This document shows positions 1 through 11,631 of a stretch of 64,000 nt of DNA, one piece after another (positions within the stretch are counted from its first letter, which is position 1; each line of letters starts with the position of its first letter). A model generated the notes under the pieces. That model saw only the letters and a program-made list of their open reading frames with translations. It was not told the origin of the DNA and did not search any database. The position numbers and the translations under genes are program-made. Source of the stretch: Mytilus californianus (taxonomy: Eukaryota > Mollusca > Bivalvia > Mytilida > Mytilidae); the NCBI RefSeq assembly GCF_021869535.1, contig NW_026262712.1, forward strand, positions 109,241,640 to 109,305,639, in the 5' to 3' direction.

Positions 1-960
1 AAAAGAATCATCAGTGACGATCGAATATAAATAGAAATAAAAGGCCACATACAGTACGAAGTTGAAGAGCAATGATACTACACTTTTATTTCTATCATTG
101 GAAAGTCGTTTTAAATTATCTATATTTTCTTAATGACCGAATAAATTGTAAATAAGAATGAATATTGAATTAATCCCGATATATATATACACAACAGCAT
201 GAGTGGTTGTTTCTTCAAATAAATTGTTCAAAGTATTATATTGACACTAAATATAGTACGTAATAGGTAACATGAACTAATACTACAATATTCTTGGCGA
301 ATAAGGATAATTAAAAGTGTATTATGATATTTCAGTACTTTTTACTTTGCCTCTTTAGAAGTTATATAATGCTATTATATTAAGTCAAAGTTTTGCAACT
401 AGGACAAAAAAACTTGCATTATAATAAACTGCATATTGACTAGGTTGAAAATCATAAAGATATAAATAATAAAAAAATTAGGACATAAACTGTTGCATTG
501 TTGACGTGTCAAACTAATTCAACATGGTCAAACTATTCAAATCAGAAATAGTAACAGTTTTTAACACCAACACCTAAATATCTTGACAAGAATACGTTAT
601 ATTAAAGATTAATAGATTAATTGATTGGTGTTTAATGCCACTTTCAGCACTATTGTGCTATTTTGTGACGGACAGTTCTTATTTGTGGAGGTTATATTGA
701 AGAAATATCAGTCGGATTAAGTTGTGAAAAATCTAACTGGTACAATAAGAAAGACTACCAACCGTTCCAACAATTCAAAAATCGTAAACGTAATGGAGAA
801 TTTAGTAGATTATAACCCGCTTAATTTTTTTTATTGTGTAGGTCTGCACGGTTCCTTTTCGTAATATTGTATCCTGTTTCAGTACTTATGCGTCCTTGGT
901 TTTCATAGCGTTCCTGATGAAGGCTAATACAGGAAAGAGCTTCGGACGTACAATATTTTA
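1..960. other. AT-rich non-coding stretch
   Basis: No exon or long conserved frame is visible on either strand. A partial SINE tail lies at about 611-692 and is listed separately. The last part (about 895-960) resembles the 'aagcgcttcgg' tail motif that recurs at 2245-2290 and 34270-34320, so it is probably an old repeat fragment. Otherwise I see only short AT tracts such as the TA run near 180. Confidence 0.5.
611..692 (-). repeat. 3' end fragment of a mollusc SINE
   Basis: The stretch reads, with some changes, like the 3' end of the SINE at 42671-42943: the ATTGATTGGTGTTTAATGCC tail followed by the CACTTTCAGCACTATTGTGC block. It lacks the tRNA-like head, so it is a truncated, inactive copy in the same orientation (element 3' end toward lower coordinates). 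Confidence 0.6.
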
Positions 961-984
961 ATAGTGTCATTTTTTCCGGGCACT

Positions 985-1148
985 GGGTATATACCAGGCA
1001 TGGGGCGAATTACATTGCAATGTAATGCATTATATTACAATCACCTTGACAAAACCATGCATTAAATTACAATTACTATTAGATGCATTTATCAAAGTAA
1101 TGCATTAAATTACAATTACTTTTGCAAAGTAATGCATTGAATTACACA
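985..1148. repeat. Tandem AT-rich repeat, probable subterminal repeats of a hAT-like element
   Basis: Four to five degenerate copies of a unit with the core AATGCATTAAATTACAATTA, partly self-complementary (ATTACATTGCAATGTAATGC near 1010). Such short repeats occur near the ends of some animal hAT transposons. The BED-type finger exon at 1742-1884 makes this reading plausible, but I could not identify the actual termini. Confidence 0.4.
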
Positions 1149-1741
1149 TTACAGTTGTAAATTTTATTATCAAGTGAATAGAAAATTCAAACATCTAGAA
1201 AAACAACATTAAGTCACAAATACATCTCTGTGTTTTCTCTAAAAAGAAATTACAGAGATGAAGTTTAATACTTATTTTAACTTAATGTTAACTTTACTTT
1301 TATAAACATTCATTTGTTTTTTTTTAATTTCAATCAAAATATTTACTGAGAATTTCTTTCCTAATTATATAATAAACATAGAGCTTAATTTATGACTAAG
1401 TGTCAAAATGGCGAAAAGATTGATTGTAAAACAAACTAACTAGTGTTTTATGACAATGTTCAATTATCTATTATTTAATCATCACAAGGTATTCATTGAT
1501 CTGTTGACAACAATGGAACACTTTTACAGTAATGCTTTTCAAATATTAATCTTTTTATGCAGGAAAATGTATGAAATAAAATGAAATAAAAAAAGGAAGT
1601 CAATCTGATATACAGTGTTGTGTTATCCATTTAGAATTATAATTTGGTCATTCTAGTATTTATACCACTTTATTTTTTTTTAAATATATGTGTAAAATAT
1701 ATCAGACATAATAATACAATATCTTAATCATTGAAAGTCTT

Positions 1742-1884
1742 ACCTTAAGATGAGTTACAAAATTTGATGTTATCCTTAGACTGCCAGATATAACAGAAAA
1801 GCAGTGTTTGCATTTTGCCTTGAAATTTGTATTCTTATCATCAATATTTCCAGGAAAGTAAAAATGATCTAGAGAATTCGACAT
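1742..1884 (-). pseudogene. BED-type zinc-finger exon of a hAT-like transposase (remnant)
   Basis: The minus strand encodes a short frame starting MSNSLDHFYF and continuing through KCKHC, ISGSLRITSNFVTHLK. The CxxC pair, the spacing and the S-N-F-x-x-H-L-K motif are those of the BED finger at the N-terminus of many hAT transposases. The frame is followed immediately by a good splice donor (AAG|GTAAGA at 1741), so it is a first coding exon. No catalytic or dimerisation part of a hAT transposase is visible toward lower coordinates, where the 985-1148 repeats lie. I infer an internally deleted, non-autonomous copy. It could instead be the BED domain of a host gene with distant exons, which I think less likely. 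Confidence 0.5.
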
Positions 1885-1889
1885 TACTC

Positions 1890-2995
1890 TTCAATATAAT
1901 AAAATCCACTGCAAAATGATAACTTTTCACTAAAGTAGATTAACCTTTTTTTTTGCAAGTTCTACATGGAGCAAGGCTATATACCGCTGCTTGTGGACTA
2001 TTAGTCCTCGAAGATATCATCAGATTGGTAGTCCGTGGTTCGGAAATGACGTGATTTACAAATACTGTTTTTCATTTTCCGTTTTTAAAAAAGAAAGAAT
2101 TGAGAAATTAAGGATCTAACTCCCTCAGGTAAGTTGATCATAAATTGATTTAGCTTTTATTTTAGGTTCCTTTTTCGTCATATAGCTTTTCACGTGTTTT
2201 GGTATTTATACATTCTTGGCTTTCAAATATTTTCTTTTGAGGTTACTCCAGACCAGGAAAGTATTTCGGATGCATACAATATATAAAGTGCAATATCATT
2301 TTTTAACCTAGCTTCATGTAGTTGAATAATTAGTAATGATTGAAAGGCACTTCGTGGTTTTATAACAAGCAGTTTCCTTCTGTTTTAGGAGTTATTCATT
2401 TTACACCTCAACCAGTTAATTTAGAATATTAAAAAAATATAAAACAAAATGACTTAGTTAACATTTGTTCTAGAAATTATGCTAAATCATGAGTGTTTTT
2501 GACTTCTGTTTATTAACGTTTTATTTAGCTTTAGTCATGAAAGCAAGGAAATAATTATTTTATCTGTGATTATCATAAATGTGTAAAACTTGTTCATATC
2601 CTCTTCGTAGCTATTTATTTATATAGTTACTTTTAACGATTTTTTGCACACTTTCATTTACGTACGCTGGGTTTTTGTTCGATAGAAATAAGTTTTTGAC
2701 GTCTCAAATGACCTGACTATGTATTTAACTTTCATATAATTTTAGGATTCCAAAAGAATGAATATTAAATGATTTTAAAATAAAGAAGGGTTGAATGCAA
2801 AATTATAACATGCCATCTTGAAAAAGATCTCTGCTAAGTATAACACAAATAATACAAAATATCAACCCTCTTTTCAATGATGCAATCATGTTACTTACCT
2901 TGCCTAATTTCCAATACTACTATTGATAAAATAATTAGCAAAAGTACAGTCCTCATCTTTTCAAATGAATTATGCAAACGTTCTTTCAAATAATG
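1890..2995. other. Non-coding stretch, nothing recognised
   Basis: AT-rich sequence with no plausible exon. A fragment at about 2225-2290 resembles repeat tails elsewhere in the window ('ggatgcatacaata'). Nothing else is supported. Confidence 0.4.
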
Positions 2996-3796
2996 TCTTC
3001 AAAAGCCCTTTCGTACCGCCACATTCAAAAGACATATTTAAGTACTTGAAGGCAGGATGTTGGTTTCCATTGGCTTACTGTACTTTCGGTATAGCATATT
3101 ACGCATATAATTTCCTTTTTACTGCACCCAATTATTGTACGACCATATCTTTTACTATTCTAGGGCATACTACAGGAACAGGAGGACGGGCAATTATTTC
3201 CAAAGAAGTCAATTTTTCCTATTACGTCTTCTGATTTAAAAACGATATATGAACAGTATTAAGAAAATAGACTTTAAACTATGAATTACTTTTTTTCGAA
3301 TGATGAATTTTAGTTTTCGCCAAAAAAAATGCAGGTTAATGTGGTAAAATGAAGAAAGACAATCTTTGTTTGTAAATTAATAGTAAATCACCTTAATATA
3401 TTGACTCTTAAAATTAAAACTTTGAAAAGATTTTCGATTAATTATAACATAGGGTATGTTGCACTATGACATATTTTGGTGATTCCTGTTATCCATTTTT
3501 TTAAATTGTTTTTTAAGTACTACAGCCCTTGATCCGTAAACATTTAAAAAAAAAAACACGTTAACTGTACAATGCAATGAAGTATATTATGAAAATAACC
3601 AAATCTGAACTTTTGGTGTCACCGATCAGTCCAAACCGTGACATATAACCATTTGGGTAATGCAATTTATAAATTGCTTCACTTAACATGTATAAAAAAT
3701 GGTATGAAGAAAATCCTTGTACTTTGTTAAAAATATCTAGATTTTCTTGTTGTCGAAATACAAAGAGCATACATCAATTCATTTGTTCAAGGGTAG

Positions 3797-4255
3797 AACT
3801 GTCAGAATCAGATCTAGGGTAAGACTATTTAAAACATTTTTTTTTGGTAGAACAATAAGGACCAGTTCTATCTTTTTACATTAAAAGGATCATTAAAAAT
3901 AAGAAAATATTTCTAATATTAGCCGATCACTTTTGGCATGTATTGTGTTATAAATTTATACTAGCAATTATGATAACCAGTTACTGGAAAGGACATTATG
4001 ATTTCAGATATACCTTTACATCTACCTAATACATTTACGATCGGTCGTTATTTAACTTGTGAAACTTTTGCACGTATTTCGTTGTAGTAGGAGTCTTTAG
4101 ATATTTGTTAACTGAAAGGAGTAACACAAAAATAAACATTTGTATTTATCAAGTAGCAACTGTCAGAATCAGATCTAGGGTATGACTATTTAAAACATTT
4201 TTTTGGTAGAACAATAAGGACCCGTTCTATCGTAGAACTGTCAGAATCTGTTCTA
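3797..4255 (+). repeat. Local direct repeat, two main copies about 360 bp apart
   Basis: The sequence starting CTGTCAGAATCAGATCTAGG at about 3799 recurs at about 4159, including the following TTTTTTTGGTAGAACAATAA segment. A third partial piece (AACTGTCAGAATCTG) follows at about 4235. Related scraps occur in block B near 47730 and 48165, so the repeat is older than the A/B split. Confidence 0.7.
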
Positions 4256-4524
4256 GTGTAGATGCGTTCTAAATGACGCAAACTATCGCAGCTGTTTTAT
4301 GGGTGTTTTGCTAAAAAAAATATTCTGATCCCCAATTTGATGAAAAAAAATATTGTGGTCAAGCAGATAACAAAAAAAAAATATTCTGAATCCAGATTTC
4401 CCTCATACCTTAAAGGGTTAAATTTTGAAAAAAAATTTGATTGATAGCGTCGAAAAACTAAAAAAAAATGTTTGCGCTTTGCGCGAAAATTTTTTCTGAC
4501 TAAAACAAAACCATACCCCTCACC

Positions 4525-4640
4525 CCGGCTAGTTCAAAGCCAATAACAACTAATGAGAAAAATCATGTATTCAAGACTAAAATATCAATCAGTTCACATC
4601 CAACGTCCAATTGATTTAGTGTAAAGACGTCATTAACAGT
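4525..4640 (+). repeat. Right-end fragment of interspersed repeat family M2
   Basis: It begins CTAGTTCAAAGCCAATAACA and ends near GATTTAGTGTAAAG, matching the last 110 bases of the full-length M2 copy at 5378-5985. Only the right end is present. The preceding 4290-4520 stretch, with runs of AAAATATTCTGA, looks like another repeat I cannot name. Confidence 0.65.
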
Positions 4641-4754
4641 CAGAGAAAAACATGACCTTGTGCAATGCCAAACTATAGGTATCGACAGATTGTAGTACCA
4701 TGAAAGTACATATAAAGTAATATTTAGTATAGTGTCGATTTCTGTCGTTCTTCT

Positions 4755-4975
4755 TCATAACTCTGTTTTGGTAGTGTCTGTGTTAAGATCACACATACTT
4801 CTGCCAATATTTAAGCATGCACACGCGTAAAGTATCAATTGGGATATGTAGACGTCATACGATGAGGCAGATGGTATGTTTCTGCTGAGAAATGGAAAGT
4901 TGAAATTATCACGTATATCATAGATTTTTAGTTTGAAGTTGTCCATCTGTATCAATATCGAGGAAAAGGGCTAAT
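4755..4975 (-). pseudogene. Penelope-like reverse transcriptase, C-terminal fragment
   Basis: Minus-strand translation shows YDIRDNFNFP, LSRNIPSASSYDVYISQLIL and YACACLN. This is the region just after the catalytic domain of a reverse transcriptase family I recognise from bivalves (usual reading: YDKRDDFNFP, then IPAAPAYGVYISQLIRY). The preceding part (DIDTDGQL) is in another frame, so there is at least one frameshift, and the rest of the polymerase is missing. A diverged copy lies in block B at about 48655-48960. The Penelope-like assignment is from memory of the family. Confidence 0.6.
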
Positions 4976-5377
4976 GTCTGTTTAATAAGGTCGTATAAGT
5001 CGACAATAAATTCAAAAAAGAAACTGAAAAACAGAGTGAAATATAACCTATAAAGAAATATATATCAGAAATACAGGTCAATGTGTTGTTAAACAGAATG
5101 TGACAATTTATCATTATTAACTTAGATTTGAAGATAAACTTTTCCACCATAAGTCATTTGATTTTGAAATGATAACTACAAAGTTAACTTCAGTAATATA
5201 AGTAAGTATGACAGCTCGTAATTTTTTTTATATATCATAAATATCAGATGACGTGATTCTTTTTATCATAATGCATGCAAATATGCAATCTAAACTAGTG
5301 GAAATATTAAACCAGTTATACTGCAACGTGATTAAGTTTAAGAAAGATATTCTAAATCGAATGTTCAGAATAGGTAT

Positions 5378-5985
5378 TGGATATAAAAAAGAAGATGTAG
5401 TATGATTGCCAATGAGACAACTCTCCACAAGAGACCAAATGACACAGAAATTAACAACTATAGGCCTTCAATAATGAGCAAAGCCCATACCGCACAGTCA
5501 GCTATAAAAGGCCCCGAAATGACAATGTAAAACAATTCAAACGAGAAAACTAACTGCATAATTTATGTACAAAAAATGAAAGAAAAAAAAATATGTAACA
5601 CATAAATAAACGACAACCATTGAATTACAGGCTTCTGACTTGGGACAGGCACATACATACAGAATGAGGCGGGGTTAAACATGTTAGCGGGATCCCAACC
5701 CTCCCCTTAACCTGGGACAGGTGTGTAACAGTACAACATAAGAACGAACTATAAAAATCAGTTGGAAGAGGCTTAACTCATCAGACGGATAAAAATACAA
5801 ATAATACAAAAACAAGTGGACGTGGCCGGGTACTTGTACATCCAAACAACAAAAAGACACTAAGTACAGATCTGAGAGTACTCGCAGTTACTGACAGCTA
5901 GTTCAAAGCCACTAACAACTAATAAAAAAATTCATGCATCTAAGACTAAATTATCAATCCGTACACATCCAACATCCAATGGATT
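5378..5985 (+). mobile_element. Full-length interspersed repeat, family M2, absent from block B
   Basis: The copy starts near AAAGAAGATGTAGTATGATT, contains GCCAATGAGACAACTCTCCA, and ends at GGATTTAGTGTATA. In block B the flanks are joined directly (TAGATATTGGAGTTGTACAC at about 49290-49310), so this is an insertion into A, and the empty site bounds it to about 600 bp. It has no coding frame. Other M2 pieces in the window: 4525-4640, 17808-17860, 25100-25245, 27010-27195 and 58045-58425. I recognise the family as very common in mussels; its class is unknown to me. Confidence 0.75.
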
Positions 5986-6435
5986 TAGTGTATACTTTAA
6001 GAAAACTCTTCTTTCGAAAGCATGTTTTCTTACGGACGGACAAAGAAACGCCCATCGGTTATCAAATAACATATTTACAAACGAGAGTTGTAAAGTAAAT
6101 GATGATTGAAGCAACTGTAAATAATCCATATTATCTTTGTTTTTTTTTCTCTTTTGTATCGTTTCTATTTTATTTTTTGTAAGGGCCAGTAAAATGGTTA
6201 CGACATAGGTCAAAGTACAAGCTTTCAAACTTTTGTTATGTCCATTTAAAAAAAAAGTTTGTTAATGAGTTATTTTCAATTTCTAAGTCAGTCCTTGGAG
6301 GCATAATGGAGATGCAAACTCTATTCTAATCGTATACGCAATAAAATTGTAATTGTTTCGGCCTTCCAACTGTTAAAGAACCACCGATGATTCTTGTGTA
6401 TATGTATGGCTTACTAATTTATAAACCTGATATCG

Positions 6436-6960
6436 GTGATTAAATTTTAAAACCACTTAGTCGATGTCACTGCTGGTAGGCATATCGTCCTCCAGGGTAT
6501 AAATAACCCGCTAGGAGAATCGAAAGATACCAAAGGGACATTCAAAATCATAAGTTGAAAACAAACTGACAATGCCATAGCAAAAAAAAGACAAACTGAG
6601 AAAAGACAAACAACAGTGCACAAAACACAGCATAAAAAACCAAAGACTGAGCAACAAGAACCCCATCATAAACTAGGGATGATCTCAGGTGACATTTTAA
6701 AACCACTTAGTCGATGTCACTGCTGGTAGGCGTATCGTCCTCGAGGGTATAAAAAAACCCAGTAGTCAGAATTTCTGTTCTGATCTTTGATTGATGCGGT
6801 CTGTGGATCTTAGAGATATGTCGAAAACATACTGACATAATGGCAAAAAAAGATGAAAACCTCAGAAAAGACAAACAACAGTGCACAAAACACAACATAG
6901 AAAACTAAGGACTGGGCAACACAAATCCCACCAAAAAGCGGGGATGATCTCAGTTGATCT
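6436..6960 (+). repeat. Two tandem copies of repeat family M3 with flank
   Basis: Two stretches (about 6436-6690 and 6691-6960) each begin AAACCACTTAGTCGATGTCA, pass through GGGTATAAA, and contain the M3 core (GACAAACAACAGTGCACAAA, then GGGATGATCTCAG). Block B has a single copy at about 49760-50060, so one copy was added in A after the A/B split. M3 also occurs at 29905-30118 (reverse), 35810-36085 and 58985-59225. I suspect M3 is the non-coding 3' part of the Penelope-like element family, from memory only. Confidence 0.7.
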
Positions 6961-7889
6961 CTGGGTAACTTAATTCCTCATAAAATGTTAAAACCATTCG
7001 AAACACTTATGGTTTTTGTTTTAACTCCGTAGTCATACTGTCACAATCTTTTTTTTTTGCCAGTGCTCTTCGTAATTGTTATTGATTTGGACTTCTTACT
7101 TGTTGGTTTTAAGCGTTTCCTGTGACTCTTGTATAACGCCTGGTATCTTTAATAAGCGTTTACAGTGACTGCTTTTGATGTTCTTTACTGTTACACTTCT
7201 ATTTCATTTGGCTAAGAAATAAACGCTGACGCTGTAACAAGTCTAGCAAGAAGAGACAAATTGAATTACTTCATCACTCAAATATTTACATTTCTAACCC
7301 AGTTTGTTTATGATTTTACATGAGTAATGAGACCTTAAATATTGAGAAGTTGGTATGAACCTAATGTTAAGTTAAAAATGACAGCGAGTACTTTCTTCTT
7401 ACAATTACTCCTCTTCGCAGCGATCAAGTACTTCTTTCCAGGACGTAAAACATTCCGTATTAAATCTATATACAATAGTTTAATATTGGATTTCAAAAAT
7501 GAATTTTCTTTATCTTACATTTTTATTTTCATTTCTTTTTTTGTAATTCAAGGATGTCAATGGTCTCCAGTGAATTCTCCAATTTGATTTTGGAGGGTAT
7601 GATGAGTGATTTTTATTGCATATATACTAGAAAAACAAAGGATATGGGGTATCCATCCATGACACAAAATCAGCACATACACAGTAAAAACACACAAAAA
7701 GCAAGGGAACAGTGCTTTAATTGCTGTTCTTTATCTCAAAGTCACAAAGGAGCCTTCAACATGGAACAAAAAACTCTCACCTCACTGCAAGTTTGATAAG
7801 ACGGCCCCTTGAACAGGTTTGAGCGGAATTCTTTGCAAAATAATTCGGGTAAACTTTGTAAAACGTAACACCACTAAATCGGGCCCGGT

Positions 7890-8885
7890 GTCCTATAGCC
7901 ATGTTTCCCCAATGCCATTTTTTTTCCGGAGGAATGTGTGAAACATATGATAGTTAATAACCTCACTCTTGTTAGTCAAATTTGATGACATCATAGAAAT
8001 ATATTAATATATATATCTACTTGTTTAACGGTGTTTGGTTTTGAATAAATCATGACAAACATTGTCTTTTTTTATCTTTGAATAATAAGGTAATTTAAGT
8101 ATTTGCTGGAATAGTTCTGTCTGCATTCAAGCTCCACATTCATAAAGGTATACACCAAAATTCTCAGCACCCTTTAGTGTAAAGTTTTCTGTAGATTTAT
8201 AATTTTGCTTCATTTAAATGCAGAGTCCTTTAAAGATATTTGCACCAATAAGTAATGTGACTTATAACGTTTCGAGATCATTTGTTTTGACAGGTGTTTT
8301 ATATTTGGTATAACTATGGGCCATTTCTAAACGAAAAATCTACTCCTGTTAACGGATAAACGTTTCTCTCCGAAGAGTTTTCAATTTTTTTAACGAAGTC
8401 CATACTTTTTAGTGTCTGGCCTGTAATCTAAATGCGATTGGTCAGATTTTTTGACAGTCAATATATGAATAACGGCACCCCGGTAAAAAATTCTAGGCCC
8501 CAATCCCATCCCCTGATCCTAGACCTTTAAATTTACATGCATGTCGTCAAAACGAACTCAATTTGTATCTATTATTTTTTATATGCAACCCAAGCCGAAA
8601 AACAGATTATTTTAGCAGTCCAGAGTACAATCATATCTTAAGAAAATTCGGAAACTATATGCAATAGATAACCATGCAATATTGATGTATATATATATAT
8701 AGTGAAATCCATATTGTTTTGAAAATATGAATGAGGATGGGGGAAATTGGCTATATGTTTACGTATTGTCAACATTCCGCGGGGGAAGAATGGCAATTAA
8801 CCAAAATTTCCCCGGGGGGGAAAAGAGATCATGCCAGTTTTTCTCCAAGGGAAAAAACTGGCATGGGGAAAATGACTATATAACA
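7890..8885 (+). mobile_element. Inverted-repeat DNA transposon (996 bp), copy in duplication unit 1
   Basis: Block B has an uninterrupted GGGCCCGGTCAAAAAGAGC (50961-50979), whereas here CCGGT (7885-7889) and a second CCGGT (8886-8890) flank 996 extra bases. CCGGT is thus a 5-bp target site duplication. The ends are imperfect inverted repeats: the left reads CTATAGCCATGTTTCCCCAA; the complement of the right reads ATATAGTCATTTTCCCCATG. There is no transposase frame, so the copy is non-autonomous. The right end holds a perfect 13-bp hairpin (8830-8842 with 8853-8865) and a G/C run. I do not recognise the superfamily. Confidence 0.8.
8830..8865. repeat. Perfect hairpin in the right end of the 996-bp transposon
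   Basis: CATGCCAGTTTTT (8830-8842) pairs with AAAAACTGGCATG (8853-8865) across a 10-base loop. The same hairpin is at 13066-13101 in the second tandem copy. It partly repeats the terminal inverted sequence of the element, so it looks like a nested copy of the end rather than a transcription terminator. Confidence 0.8.
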
Positions 8886-11430
8886 CCGGTCATAAAGAGC
8901 AAACTGGAAAGTAGTACATATTTGAAACAAAATATTTCATACGCACAGGTGTAAGTATAAAAAAAGTAGAATTTAGGTATCAAATGAGAGGTGAAGGACT
9001 GGTGATCCTTGTTAAACACATTTTGACGGTAAATTTGAATAATACAAACATGTATGAATAAATCTAATAAGAAGTACTGTAATATCTATATGGCTCTTTG
9101 CTTATAAAGGACTGTCTTGTTGTAAAGGGTATATGTATTTAACGTTCTTTCTCTTTATCCTTGACAAACATACCAAATATCATTTAATAGTGTTTTCGAG
9201 ATAAAAAATCTTCCTATCTAACGTACTCTTTATTCTCATTACATGACTTTTTCGTTAAAGAGATCAAATATGATGGATCGCAGATGCATGCATATACGTT
9301 GTAAGCCACACATTTTTATTTCTGTCATGTTTAATCAAAATATATGATCTTTTTTATAACATTAATCAAAACGAACTAATCAAAATGATGATTTTTTGAC
9401 GTTATGCAACCAACAACAACAAATTAGTATAGTGTTAGTTACAGTTAAGTGGATGGTATTGTATTTTAACTTGAAATTATTTGATAAAGATATTTGTTTC
9501 AACAACCTTGAACGGTTAAATTTATTATGTGATATTGGAAATACTTTCAATAATGATGTAATAATACTTTAAAAGAAGTTACTGTTTCCGGAAAAGAATG
9601 AATCCTTGGACTTTGAGATGGGTGATGTAAACATAAAATCCCTTCAGTGAATATTGAAACTTGTTTTTATGTGACACTACACCACGCTGGTATACATATT
9701 TTATAGACAGAAGTCCAGCTATTTTATTAAGTCCACAACGTCTAGTCACATTTAAGTACATCACCACATATTTCTTTGAAGAAGTAAGACAACAGTCACA
9801 GATTTAGAAACATACTCATTATTCTATTGCAACTGATCTGGTATCACATTATTTTGCTCAAGCTCATACCTGCCAAAAAGTTTGTTTTTTGTTTTTTCAA
9901 CTACCTTTCTTTATAAATATCTGGTTTTCTGAATTTCTTTATCGTAGTAGTTAAATAAGAACTTAGAAGGACATATTTCAAAGTTATACGCAACGAAATC
10001 TTTTCGTCCGATGTGCCTTTCTAGATTAAGCTTCATCAGAAACAAAATGCATTCACATCCAAAAGAGTGTATGGCATAGTAATAGTTTAATTGTTGCTGA
10101 TAAATGGCAAAAATGCTAAAACATAGTTGTGCATGTAATAAAAGACTTAAACTCACCACTCGTCCATATAAGTGTAAAACACAAGGGATATCCACTTTCA
10201 TGTTTTATATGCCTTCAAGTCAAAAAAAATTTTAAAACAATTTTTTGCTCTGAAACGGATTTGGATTCGTTTCCTATGATCTTCGATCAGCATTTACATT
10301 GAAAATCAACAGTGGTCAGCATTTCTTTATCATAATTATTCAAATCAATTCAGACAGGAATAGAAAACCGTGTATGGTTTATACCGTTGTGACAAGGTTT
10401 TGGTATGTGAAGTTCTAAAATCTACAAAAGCTGTGAATATTTACAGAGAAACAATAAAACAATCACCATCTTCGCTGAATTCTTCAAATAACAAAAATCT
10501 TTAAAGCGACATAAGCTGCTGAGCTCATGCCAATCGAATACACTAAACATCTAATTGTTTACACTAAAACATTTCAACTCAGTGTGAGATCCCCCTTTAA
10601 ATAAATGAGGATAATCCCATTAGTTTAAACGAATCTTCCTGAGAGTCCTCAAAATAATAATAACATATTCATAAAGTACATACAATATTATAATGATATA
10701 TACACAATATCCAATTTTATATAGATATTAATGAAAAAGCATATGAATCTGCCTTCTTCATGAAAAAAATGTAACATTTTGTTTTAAAATATACAAGTGT
10801 ATTACTCATCTTTATTTCATTTGGTAAACTGTTCAACATTTGAGAACCAGAATATATTAAAGTTTTCTTCAAATAGATTTGTTTTTGGCTTCGGAAGTTT
10901 CAATAGTTTCATCAGCTGAACGTAAATTATAATTTTGATTATCAGTAAAATGAAAGTTTTCACGTAAGTAGTTAGGAACCATATCCTTTTGATATTGAAT
11001 TGCTTTTTCCATATTCAATCAATTTAAACTGATAAGTGCCAATCTTCTTAAGAATCATGACAACATGACAAACAATAACCCTCTCAAGTTTACATTTATT
11101 TAAGTTCAAAATATCTAATGGTGCATGCATATAACATTCGTTTCCTTTTCCTGTTCTGGTATTTCAAGATATAATTTGGTTGAAATGTTCTAGAAATAAA
11201 CGATTAAGGGTAGCTAACTCCATAATTTGCTATCTTTCTAACCAAAGGTTATCTAGAGATTTCTAGAATTACCAGACACACAGAAACGAAAGACCTACCA
11301 TTTCTAACTCATGTTACATGACATGTTATCTATTTGCTCATTCTAATTTAGGTTATTGTCGATATATAAACCAAGAAGTTTTTCACTATCTGCAATCTCT
11401 AATCGTTCAACTGAAATATTGATATCTAGA

Positions 11431-11626
11431 TATAAGAAGATGTGGTATGAGTGCCAATGAGACAACTCTCCATCCAAGTCAAAATTTATAAAAGTAAACC
11501 ATTATAGGTCAAAGTACGGTCTTCAACACGGAGCCTTGGCTCACACCGAATAGCAGCTATAAACGGCCGCAAAAATTACTAGTGTAAAACCATTCAAACG
11601 GGAAAACCAACGGTCTAATCTAAATA
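11431..11626 (+). repeat. Truncated family M1 repeat at the duplication junction
   Basis: It starts at the M1 left end (GATGTGGTATGAGTGCCAAT) and stops after TCTAATCTAAATA, where copy 2 of the tandem duplication begins. The matching element at 15667-16205 continues for another 345 bp, showing that the duplication cut through this repeat. Confidence 0.9.
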
Positions 11627-11631
11627 GATAA

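Larger units (their letters stand above)
3000..10545 (+). repeat. Paralogous block A (dispersed segmental duplication, partner at 46660-51850 and 59320-60255)
   Basis: From about 3030 (shared CATTGGCTTACTGTACTT at 3068 and 46685) through about 10545 this region matches block B in the same orientation with many substitutions and indels. Anchors include 3068/46685, 4731/48697, 6003/49320, 7554/50638, 9591/51727 and 10240/59615. Differences are mostly whole insertions: a family M2 repeat at 5378-5985, a second M3 copy near 6.4-6.9 kb and a 1.0-kb transposon at 7890-8885 are present only in A. The match contains no host exon I can recognise. The long frame at 2965-3234 is broken in block B and is not supported as coding. 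Confidence 0.85.
7394..11626 (+). repeat. Tandem duplication, copy 1 (4.23 kb)
   Basis: Copy 1 aligns base for base with 11632-15862 at a constant offset of 4236 after a 2-bp difference near 7470 (TATATACAAT against TATACAAT). By eye I found five substitutions (near 9018, 10477, 10577, 10745 and 11385). The junction to copy 2 is ...TCTAAATA, then GATAA, then TCTTCTTAC; copy 1 therefore ends inside a family M1 repeat whose continuation is found only after copy 2. The left half of the unit belongs to block A. No host gene is recognised inside. The open frames in it are identical in both copies only because the DNA is, which is not evidence of coding. Confidence 0.95.

Noticed and set aside
2965..3234. 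89-codon frame in block A
   Set aside because: The paralogous sequence in block B (46685-46830) has stops and indels in this frame, and no domain is visible.
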